Positions 43,404 through 51,318 of a stretch of DNA of 64,000 nucleotides are shown here, piece by piece. The stretch lies in NCBI GenBank assembly GCA_018402445.1, contig JAGYIT010000007.1, positions 930,001-994,000 on the forward strand, read 5' to 3'. The position numbers were made by a program, and so were the translations under genes. Each line of letters starts with the position of its first letter. The stretch's first letter is position 1. This stretch comes from Akkermansiaceae bacterium (GTDB lineage Bacteria > Verrucomicrobiota > Verrucomicrobiia > Verrucomicrobiales > Akkermansiaceae). The notes beneath the pieces are model-generated. The model was given only the letters and a program-made list of their open reading frames with translations. It did no database searches and was not told where the DNA came from.

Positions 43404-43814
43404 TCGGCCGCAACCAGCCCTACCCCTGCGGAAGCGGCGAGTGATCCTCAATGGTGTGGAATGCCGGTGATTGCGCGTTGCCTCCGCGCGTCCTATCCGC
43501 GAGCCAACAAGTCTAACCGACGCAGAATGGAGGTGTGAGGGCAGGGGATACCAGCACCCCCTGCGAGTCTGGCAGGTGCTTCTATGCGGCCCGAATTCTA
43601 AATCTGGGGTTGGGAATAAAGTCCTTCATCAGGGGAAAAATTGCCATGAAAGAATTCTTGGCAGATCGGCTTTGTGAGATATGATAGAGATAAATGCAAG
43701 CGCCATGAGTCCCCAACCCTCTTTACCCCTTTACAGACCGGCTCTCCAGTATGTTCTCCGCCCTAGATAAAAAAGCAAATGCCTAGCATTTAAAATAAAT
43801 TCCTAGCATTTTGT
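43404..43814. other. Intergenic region upstream of a PEP-CTERM gene
   Basis: No gene is supported in these 411 bp. The right part holds the conserved upstream block (43711-43781) and then CCTAGCATTT twice (43782-43791 and 43802-43811). The first copy is part of the near-palindrome AAATGCCTAGCATTT. The left part is GC-rich with no clear structure; the part from about 43600 is clearly AT-richer than the chromosome around it. Confidence 0.5.
43711..43781 (+). promoter_or_regulatory. Conserved PEP-CTERM upstream block, copy b
   Basis: CTCTTTACCCCTTTACAGAC then CGGCTCTCCAGTATGTTCTC then CGCCCTAGATAAAAAAGCAA. It ends about 34 nt before ATG 43815 and matches copy c (44728-44792) closely over its whole length. 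Confidence 0.6.
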
Positions 43815-44615
43815 ATGATTGACACTGCATTTACCGGCTTGAAGAGGTGGGCAGTCGTGGCGTTTATAGGCGGGATGAATCTGGGAATGTCGTCCGCAGC
43901 TGCGGCGGTGATTGAGATCGATAATTCCGCCGCGGGGCCGAACGCCAACCGTAACGGTATCTCGACGCTAACGATGGGCTTCGCCGTCGGAAACCATGCC
44001 GACAGACTGTTGGTCGTAACGATCGGCGGGGAGTTTGGCAGCGCAACGACGGCCGTGAGCTACGGCACCCAGCCGATGGTAAAGGCGGCTGACGCGATAG
44101 CAGGGGGCGGCACGTGCGCGTCGATCTGGTATCTGTTGTCGCCCGACGTCGGCACCGCGATAATTTCTGCAACCATTGAACCCATCAACGGGTGGACCTT
44201 GGCTGCCGCCAGCTTCTACAACGTCGCGCAGCAGGTGCCGACGGACATCAAGACCTCTGTGTCGGGAGGGGCGACTTCCTCCATGATCACCATCAACGTA
44301 GTGCCTGCCGGCGGTCTCATTATCGAAGCTGCGGCATCCAATTTTCTAGGTTCGCCAATCGTCCCAGACTCAGGTCAGATCTCATTCCAGAACGTAAATA
44401 CGAACGTTTCGGGAGGCTGGAGCAAGTCGGCCACTTATGACTTCACATCCGCCGAAAGTCCGACCAGTCAGCAGGTTACCATCCCAAGCGCCCAGCGGTT
44501 GGCTCACACCGCCGTGTCGTTCGCGCCCGTCCCAGAGCCGGGTTCGGTCGCGTTGCTGGTTGCCGGCGCGATCGGCTTGTTGGCGCGACGCAAGCGTGAT
44601 TCTTTCCGTCCCTGA
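43815..44615 (+). CDS. PEP-CTERM sorting-domain protein
   Basis: The 266-residue protein has a signal peptide (to about residue 31, MSSAAAA), a beta-rich body with DRLLVVTIGGEFGSATTAVS, GGGTCASIWYLLSP and TLAAASFYNVAQQVPTDI, and the exosortase signal VPEPGSVALLVAGAIGLL with basic tail ARRKR. The body resembles secreted proteins of about 230 residues that often carry this tag, but I cannot name a fold. Just upstream lies the conserved block also seen before the next gene. Confidence 0.85.
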   Translation: MIDTAFTGLKRWAVVAFIGGMNLGMSSAAAAVIEIDNSAAGPNANRNGISTLTMGFAVGNHADRLLVVTIGGEFGSATTAVSYGTQPMVKAADAIAGGGTCASIWYLLSPDVGTAIISATIEPINGWTLAAASFYNVAQQVPTDIKTSVSGGATSSMITINVVPAGGLIIEAAASNFLGSPIVPDSGQISFQNVNTNVSGGWSKSATYDFTSAESPTSQQVTIPSAQRLAHTAVSFAPVPEPGSVALLVAGAIGLLARRKRDSFRP

Positions 44616-44727
44616 ACAAGCGGTTGCGCTGTATGCTTGCTGGGGAAAAGGTGCCAGCCACCAAAACTGGGTAGGTTGGCATTTCCCCCGTCTTCAGTGG
44701 TTGGATTGAAGAGCTGGATTTTGCGGC

Positions 44728-44792
44728 CATCCCCCTTTTCCCCTTCCCAGACCGGCTCCGCAGTGTATTCTCCGCGTTAGGTGAAAAAGCAA
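44728..44792 (+). promoter_or_regulatory. Conserved upstream block, copy c
   Basis: CCATCCCCCTTTTCCCCTTC, then CCAGACCGGCTCCGCAGTGT, then ATTCTCCGCGTTAGGTG and AAAAAGCAAAT, ending about 19 nt before the start of the beta-flower-like gene (44811). It matches copy b over about 65 bp with few changes. Confidence 0.6.
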
Positions 44793-44810
44793 ATCTAACG
44801 ATTCAAGAAA

Positions 44811-45188
44811 ATGAAAAATTATTTGATTTTGTCAATCGTCCTTCTTTTATCAGGTTTTGCGAATGCAGAATGCAAAGTTTATTCGGGGTCCAGCGGATAC
44901 ACTGTGGCTGCGAGGGTTGAAGGCGGGAAAGTTTATTCTGGATCCAGCGGGTATACGATAGTGGCTAGATTTGAAAACGGTAAGGTCTATTCAGGGTCCA
45001 GCGGATATACGGTGATCGCACGAATCGATGGAACAAAAATTTATGGTGGATCAAGCGGTTACAACGTCATTGGCAGAATTGATGGAGAAAAAATCTACCT
45101 TGGATCATCTGGCTACAAAGTTGCAGCAAGAAGTGCAGGTTGTGGCGGGATGAGTTTTGCTGCCGCCGCCGCAGCTTGCTGTCTTTAA
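44811..45188 (+). CDS. Secreted five-repeat beta-flower-like protein
   Basis: The 125-residue protein has a signal peptide (MKNYLILSIVLLLSGFANA) and five 18-residue repeats at 22-39, 40-57, 58-75, 76-93 and 94-111 with consensus K-V/I-Y-S-G-S-S-G-Y-x-V-x-A/G-R-x-x-G-x, such as KVYSGSSGYTVAARVEGG. The tail is GGMSFAAAAAACCL. Such short GSSGY/xxGR repeats recall bacterial beta-flower folds in which each repeat gives one petal. At the DNA level these are 54-bp tandem units. The gene is notably AT-rich compared with its neighbours. Function unknown. Confidence 0.8.
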   Translation: MKNYLILSIVLLLSGFANAECKVYSGSSGYTVAARVEGGKVYSGSSGYTIVARFENGKVYSGSSGYTVIARIDGTKIYGGSSGYNVIGRIDGEKIYLGSSGYKVAARSAGCGGMSFAAAAAACCL

Positions 45189-45311
45189 TCAATGATACAG
45201 ACAATGTGCCCCCTGCCAATCACACTTAACACCCCCCCTTTCTCCCGCAAAAAGCAAATTGCTATCAGATGATGATGCTTCCGCTCAGCTCTTGAAGCTG
45301 GAGCTCCTTCA

Positions 45312-45645
45312 TCATTCAAGGAACCACTGGATAGCGGAAGTGAGCTCTATGCCATCTGAGCCGGACGGAGCTGCTGGGGGAGAGGGGATCGAGCGGATGA
45401 GCAGGGTTCTGATGTCCGGGTGCTGTCTTGGCTTCGAGAAGCGAGCGGACTTCTCGCTGGAGGGTGGCTGGGTCACTGGCATTCGCACAGACCTGGTTCA
45501 GCATGGGGTCCCCTTCGGCATCGATGACATGGAAGTCCGCTCCCACTTCCGAAATACGGAACGGGGTGAGTTCAGCGTGGGCGATGCGTCCGGCCAGTGA
45601 TTCGCCAGATTGACGAAGCTGATGTGGTTGGGGTGGATTGTACGC
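45312..45645 (-). pseudogene. DUF4143-type AAA ATPase remnant
   Basis: Read on the minus strand, RQSGESLAGRIAHAELTPFR followed by ISEVGAD matches the end of the ATPase part of AAA_14/DUF4143 proteins. It is joined directly to the C-terminal DUF4143 part: FHVIDAEGDPMLNQVCANAS, then DPATLQREVRSLLEA. The last 15 residues, SDGIELTSAIQWFLE and stop, are in another frame. The P-loop half and about 150 interior residues are absent. The full-length family has about 380-400 residues. Confidence 0.6.
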
Positions 45646-45649
45646 GGGA

Positions 45650-45702
45650 GGCCTCTAAAAGAGCCGGTGGCCGGACCGGAGGGCGGGGAAAAAGGGGGTG
45701 GC
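45650..45702 (-). repeat. Degenerate relative of the upstream block, copy d
   Basis: On the minus strand ACCCCCTTTTTCCCCGCCCT, then CCGGTCCGGCCACCGGCTC, then TTTTAGAGGCC. It shares the CCCCCTTTTCCCC and ACCGGCTC parts with copies a-c but not the CAGTGTAT part. It lies just upstream of the DUF4143 remnant on that strand. Confidence 0.35.
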
Positions 45703-46875
45703 AAGAGAACGAGTCTTGAAAAACGGGTGGCCCAGAGCCATTTGTCAGCGCGCGTCGAAACGGACATCTCCCGGAAATTGGTATCCAACCCACCTTGCCG
45801 CAAGACAGCGCTTGCTGAATTCCACATATCAGGAAAATTGCATGGCATGATTCCCACACCCACCCGCGCCGCCGCGCTCGACCGGCTCGAAGCCTTCGTC
45901 CCACACGCCGCGAGATACGCCGGGCGGCGGAACTTCGATCTCGGCGCGGGCAAGCACGATGGCGTTTCCGGCCTCTCCCCCTACATCCGCACGCGGCTTG
46001 TCACGGAGGAGGAATGCACCCGCGCGGTGTTGGCCAAACACAGCCCCTGCGCGGCGGAAAAGTTCCTCCAGGAAATCGCGTGGAGAACCTATTGGAAAGG
46101 CTGGCTGGAAATGCGACCTGAGGTGTGGCGGTGTTATCTCGAAACGCTTGCCGAGCAGAATAAAACTCCCTCCTACGAAGCGGCCGTTTCCGGAAACACC
46201 GGCATCGCGTGCTTCGACCACTGGGTGCACGAACTCACGGCAACTGGCTACCTCCACAACCACGCCCGCATGTGGCTCGCCTCGATCTGGATCTTCACCC
46301 TGAAGCTCCCATGGCAGCTCGGAGCGGATTTTTTCCTACACCATCTGTTAGATGCCGATCCTGCCACGAACACGCTCTCCTGGCGCTGGGTCGCGGGTCT
46401 CCACACACCGGGGAAGCACTACCTCGCCCGCGCCGAGAACATTTCCAAGTTCACGAACGGACGCTTCGATCCCAAAGGCCGACTCAACGAATCCGCGCCG
46501 CCCTTGCCCATGGATTTTGTGCCGGAAAGGCAGCCGCTGCATCTCCCACCCGATCCCACCCCGCGCGGCCGCATCGGCCATCTCATGTTTCCCGATGACC
46601 TCGCGCCCCCTCCGGAGTCGATGGGGAAAATCACCGCCACCGCCGCGTTCGTTCCGCCGGTTCTGGAAACCACATCGCTCGTCTCCGCCTTCCTCAACGG
46701 CGCGGTGAACAACACGCTCCATCACCTGAATGGCAGCCGCTTGGACGGCTCTCTGCCCTCCGCGATCTCGGATTGGATCAGCGCGGAGAAACTCGACTTC
46801 CTCGTCGTATCCCAACCCACCGTTGGCTTCACGAAAGATTTCCTCGATGCGGTGCAACTCCCCATTCATCTGCTG

Positions 46876-47594
46876 TAAGTGACCTCATCGACCCCGATGG
46901 CGGTGATGCCCTCCAGCTCCCTGTGCCTGAGGCCGAAATCGACGACCCATTTCACCGAGCGGCAGACGTTGTCCCAGCTGGTGTGGAAACAGGCGGCGGT
47001 TTCCTTCCAGCTCAGGCGCCTAGCCCAGGAGGCGAGGAAATGGCGGTAGGCGTCGCAGCAGGAATGCTTGCCCTGCGCCCATGGGACGCTCTCCACTTTG
47101 ACTCCGCATCTCGGGCAATCCACGCGGCGCATACTGTAGGAGAAGGAGATGGGGATGTTCCAGATCGGAATGAACTCAAATTCGCGGGGAGCATGCGGTC
47201 GTAACCGGGCCGACGTATCCCGCAGCCGGAGCAGACGGGGCGGGAGTTGGCTCTGGGTATGATCTCGGCGATGAGGCGCGCCTTGTCTCCGGTTCCGCAC
47301 ATTTTCACGGAATGGTAAACGAAGCTCTTGAGTCGGTGGATTTTGTTGAGTAGGGTCTTGATTTGAATTGGCGGTGCGCTGGTTGTTTTGTTGTCGCAAA
47401 CAGATCCTGCCAGCCTCCGCCAGTTCATCAACCCTCCATGCGGATGAAGAGGAAGTTGCCCACAACAAACCGCTTCTCCGACGAGTTTCATACCCATTCT
47501 CGAATCGGTCTGTTGTGGACAACTTCCAAGAACCTCGCGCCGCTCCGCAGCGCTATGATGCCAGTCTTAACCCACAGATTTTGCGGAAGAGGCC
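46876..47594 (-). mobile_element. ISL3-family insertion sequence remnant
   Basis: The minus strand encodes an ISL3-type transposase in two frames. Part one has IKTLLNKIHRLKSFVYHSVK and a zinc ribbon CSGCGIRRPGYDRMLP; part two, shifted near 47190, has MRRVDCPRCGVKVESVPWAQ, the RRLSWKETAACFHTSWD HTH region and ITAIGVDEVTY, where the first catalytic Asp is expected. It ends abruptly at about 46877, so the DDE domain and left end are lost. The right end has the ISL3-like terminus GGCCTCTTCCGCAAAATCTG at 47594. The element is dead. Confidence 0.85.
47451..47527. repeat. 22-bp inverted repeat inside the ISL3 remnant
   Basis: GGAAGTTGCCCACAACAAAC (from 47451) and the complement of 47506-47527 match at 20 of 22 positions, with a 33-bp loop. 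It lies between the IS right end and the transposase start. It could be a second small insertion or a regulatory hairpin. Confidence 0.6.
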
Positions 47595-47731
47595 AATTTT
47601 ACATCCGACATTGGGATCGCAAACTTTGGCCGCATGCCACCGCCGGATTTTTTAAACTGAAAGCCGCGCTACCGAAACTTCATGCTACACTTGCCCCACG
47701 CAGCGAAGACGATCTTTTTCCGGAAATCTGA

Positions 47732-48130
47732 AATGAACCTGAAATCCCCTTGTTGCTAGAAATTTATATTGCCAAGGAATTTGCTTTTGGGGTTGAGGCC
47801 GTTAAGGGAGCCGGTGGTCAGACCGGCCAGACCGGCCTGACTGTCGTAGCCTTGGCGAAGATTGGAGGGCGGGGAAAAGGGGGGTTGGTCTTTTTTGTCG
47901 GCTCATTTTTATGGAATTTGATTGTCTTTTATTGTATTGACGATTCGAAAAAGCCTGCGGGTCTCTTCCCGGTTATCAAGGAAAAGTAAGATAGCCATGT
48001 TGAATACCTCAACTTCCTTTTCTGCCTCCGGTTATGAATGAATCATGGGTGATAGGAAGGCTTTCGCAATCGGCTCCAGGGGTGTCCCATGCTTAAAAAT
48101 CACTTTCATCGGGAACAACCGCTTTCCCCG
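47732..48130. other. Intergenic region with upstream-block relative, copy e
   Basis: No gene is supported here; an open frame at 47750-47989 has no homology and overlaps repeat sequence. At 47798-47887 the minus strand shows CCCCCTTTTCCCCGCCCTCC and, about 45 bp on, GACCACCGGCTCCCTTAACG, a split version of copy d with inserted AGACCGGCC-type units. The remainder is AT-rich and unremarkable. Confidence 0.4.
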
Positions 48131-51100
48131 CTAACGCAGCGTGATGTTGGCGTCCAGGTTGAGGAGGGCTTGGGCGAGGGCGGTGAAGGCGGCGAGTTCG
48201 GTTTTGTCGAGGGCGGCATCGGCGGGTGAATCGCCGACCTTGAGGAGTGCTTCGGCGTCGGAGGATTTTGTGGCGAAGAATTCTCGCTGCTGGGCGAGGA
48301 GTTCGAGGAGGAGGGGGAGTTGCTGGGAGGTGGGTTCGGTGCCGATCACGTGGCGGTAAGCCCATTTCGCGCGGGTGTCGTCGGTGGTGCCGCCTTCTTT
48401 CATGATGCGCTCGCCGAGCTTGCGGGCGGCCTCGACGAACTGCGGATCGTTAAGCAGGACGAGGGCTTGGAGCGGGGTGTTGGTGACCATGCGGCGCGTC
48501 GAGCAGACCTCGCGGGCGGAGGTGTCGAACAGGGTCATGTTCGGCGGGGTGGTGGTGCGCCGCCAGAAGGTGTAGAGCGAGCGGCGGTAGAGGCCCGCGC
48601 CTTTGTCGGGGGCGTAGGCGGGGAGGAAATTGTTGAGTTCCTTCCACATCGAGCCGGGCGCTTGGTAAGGTTTCACGGGTGGGCCGCCGATGGTTTCCGC
48701 GAGCAGTCCGGAGAGGGCGAGGGCGGAATCGCGGAGCATCTCGGCGGTGAGGCGGCGGGCGGGGCCGCGGGCGAGGAGGGTGTTGGCGGGGTCGCGCTCG
48801 CGGAGTTCAGGCGAAACCTTGGAATCTTGGCCGTAGGTGGCGGAGAGAACCATCTGTTTGATGGCGCGCTTGTGATCCCAGCCGTGATTCATCAGGTCGC
48901 GGGCTAGCCAATCGAACAGTTCCGGGTGGCTCGGCTGTGCCCCTGGAGGCCGAAGTTGTCCGAGGTTTCGACGATGCCGACGCCGAAAATTTCCTGCCAG
49001 ACGCGGTTGATCATGACGCGGGCGGTGAGGGGATGGTCGGGGGAGGTGAGCCATTTCGCGAAGCCGAGGCGGTTGCGCGGCTGGTCGGCGGGGAAGGGGG
49101 GGAGCCAGTCGGGGGTCTCGCGCTCGACCTTTTCGGTGGGCAGGGTGTATTCGCCGCGGTCGAGGATGAAGGCGGGGACGGGTTGGGCGGACTCGCGCAT
49201 CACGGAGATCTCGCGGACCGGGGTCTGCGCGTTGCGGTAGGCGGCGCGGGCGGTGTTGAGTTTCGCGGAAAGGGCGCGCGTTTCGGGGTCGATGGCGGAG
49301 AGGTAATATTCGCGGAGCTGCTCGGGTGTGGCGGTGATCTCGGCGAGGGGTTTTCCGGAATGGATGGCGGCGACCTCGGCGGTGGTGATGGCGCGGAGGT
49401 GGACGTGGATCTCGTCGAGCGTGCCGCCGCGCAGGCCGGGGAAGCGGCTGCGGGCCGCGAAGCCGATTCCCTTTCCGCTGACGAAATCGCGGGTGAGGGT
49501 GTCGGCGGCGACGGTGGTTGCGGCGGGTTGGCCGTTGACGAAAATTTTCAAACCGGCGGCCTTGCGCGAGCCGTCGTTGGTGACGGTGACGTGCGTCCAT
49601 TCGCCGGTGGGGATCGTGGCGGCGGTGGCGATGGAGGCGGCGTTGCCGGGGAACTCGCGGGCGAGCGTCCAGCGGAGCTTGCCTTTTTCCAGCAGGAGTT
49701 CGTAGCCGGAGTAGGGGGCGTCGGCGGAGGTGGAGTTGGCGAAAACGACGGCTTCCGGGTATTCCTCGCCGGGCTTGAGCCAGAGAGAGACCGAGAAGGG
49801 TTGGTCGGCGTGCCGGATGCCGTGATGCGTCATTGAGACCGACGCGTCGCCGTTGGTGAGTACGCCGTTTCCGGATTTCCCCGGCGCGAGCTTGTTGCCG
49901 CCGATGCCGATCACTTCGGCGGGGGTGATCGCGTTCTGGAGGGCGGCGGCGGCCTCGCCATCGAACAGGAAGTGGGAGGCGAGGTCGGCTTCGGGAAAGT
50001 TTTTTTCCGAGGCTAGCCATGCCTGGAAGCGGGGCTCGGCGGCGGCGATGCCTTCGGCGTATTCGGCTTCGGCGGTGGCGATGCCCTGTTGCGTGGCGGC
50101 GAGCTGGGCTTCCTGCTCAGGGGTAGGCAGCAGCAGGGCGGGCTGGGGCAGGATGCCGTTCGCCCAGCCGATCAGGCCGTGTTCGTCGATGCTGTTGAAG
50201 AAGGCACCCATCGAGAAATAGTCCTTCGCGGAGATGGGGTCGTATTTGTGATCGTGGCAGCGGGCACACTCCATGGTGAGCGCCATGAACGCGGTGCCGA
50301 CGGTGTGGACGCGGTCGGAAATGCCGTCCTGGCGGAACTCCTCGGGCACCGAGCCTCCTTCGTTGGTCTTGCGGTGGATGCGGTTGAAAGCGGTGGCGAG
50401 TTTTTGCTCGCGGGTGGCGTCGGGCAGCAGGTCGCCGGCGATCTGTTGGGTGATGAACTGGTCGAGCGGCAGGTTTTCGTTGAAAGCCTTGATCACCCAA
50501 TCGCGGTAGGGCCAGGCGTGCATGTCGAGGTCAGCCTGGTAGCCGAAGGAATCCGCGTAGCGGGCGACATCAAGCCATGGCGTGCCCATGCGCTCGCCGA
50601 AGCGCGGTGAGGCGAGCAGGCGGTCAACGACCGATTCCTTCGCGGCGGGCGAGGTGTCTTTCAGGAACGCGTCGATCTCCGGTTGGGTCGGCGGCAGGCC
50701 GGTGAGGTCGAAGGTGACGCGGCGCAGCCACCGCTCAGGCGTGGCGGGCGGGCTGGGCGCTAGCTTTTCCTTTTCGAGGCGGGCGAGGATGAATGAGTCG
50801 ATGGGGTTTTTCGCCCATGTCTTGTCGGTCGTTTCCGGGACGGGGATTTCCGAAGGCGGCGCGACGAAAGCCCAATGTGCTTCGTATTCCGCGCCCTGTT
50901 CGACCCATTTCCTGACGAGGTTCTTCTGCTCGTCGGTGAGCACCCGGTGGGATTTCGGCGGTGGCATGATCTCCTTCGGATCGTCGGTGAAAATGCGGAT
51001 CAGCGCCTCGGACTCCGGCGGATTTTCGGGATCCCAGGCGAAGGCCTCGATCGCGTCGGCGCGGATGTCGAGGCGCAGGTCCGCCTCCTGGTTGGCTTTG

Positions 51101-51231
51101 TCCGGGCCATGGCAGAAAAAGCAGTTTTCGGAAAGGATGGGCAGGATCTCGCGGGCGTAGGAGATCTTTTCCTCGGCTTTGGAGAGCGTGGCAACGGCGA
51201 ACAAGCCTAGGATGTAGGTTGCGGATTTCAA
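48131..51231 (-). pseudogene. PSD1 / planctomycete cytochrome c protein (DUF1549-LamG-DUF1553), frameshifted
   Basis: From ATG 51231 a signal peptide leads into a cytochrome-like domain with LSENCFFCHGPDKANQEADL (CxxCH). DUF1549 follows (RRVTFDLTGLPPTQPEIDAF, ECARCHDHKYDPISAKDYF with a second CxxCH), then a LamG-like domain (GIGFAARSRFPGLRGGTLDE) and DUF1553 (LTARVMINRVWQEIFGVGIV). After DNFGLQG the frame shifts; the rest (HPELFDWLARDLMNHGWDHK to LNLDANITLR) is in another frame. Alignment with the neighbour shows one base missing in 48931-48949. Full length would be about 1030 residues. The family is linked to polysaccharide breakdown. Confidence 0.85.
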
Positions 51232-51318
51232 AGTTGATGATGACTACGAGTCTGGAGCGGGAGAACTTTCTTTGCACGCGTGCTAATGGCGGGGATCCGC
51301 TGCTCCATGCGCTTAGCG

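Larger units (their letters stand above)
45847..47731 (+). pseudogene. FAD-binding photolyase-family gene split by an ISL3 remnant
   Basis: The first part (45847-46878) encodes a protein of the photolyase FAD-domain type without N-terminal antenna domain: VSGLSPYIRTRLVTEEE, AEKFLQEIAWRTYWKGWLEM, GYLHNHARMWLASIWIFTLK, PWQLGADFFLHHLLDADPAT and NTLSWRWVAGLHTPGKHYLA. It breaks off after LDAVQLPIHLL. The missing end of the family, RHWDRKLWPHATAGFFKLKA through DDLFPEI and TGA, lies at 47606-47731 behind the mobile-element remnant. Together they would form about 385 residues. FAD-binding residues look intact. Confidence 0.85.

Noticed and set aside
44869..45140. 54-bp tandem units as a CRISPR-like array
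   Set aside because: The units are in-frame coding repeats of 18 residues with no spacers and no cas genes nearby.
45259..45600. Plus-strand 113-residue open frame
   Set aside because: It lies antisense to the DUF4143 remnant, whose minus-strand reading matches a known family; the plus frame does not.
47750..47989. 79-residue open frame in AT-rich DNA
   Set aside because: It overlaps the repeat block, has low-complexity Gly-rich sequence and no recognisable family.
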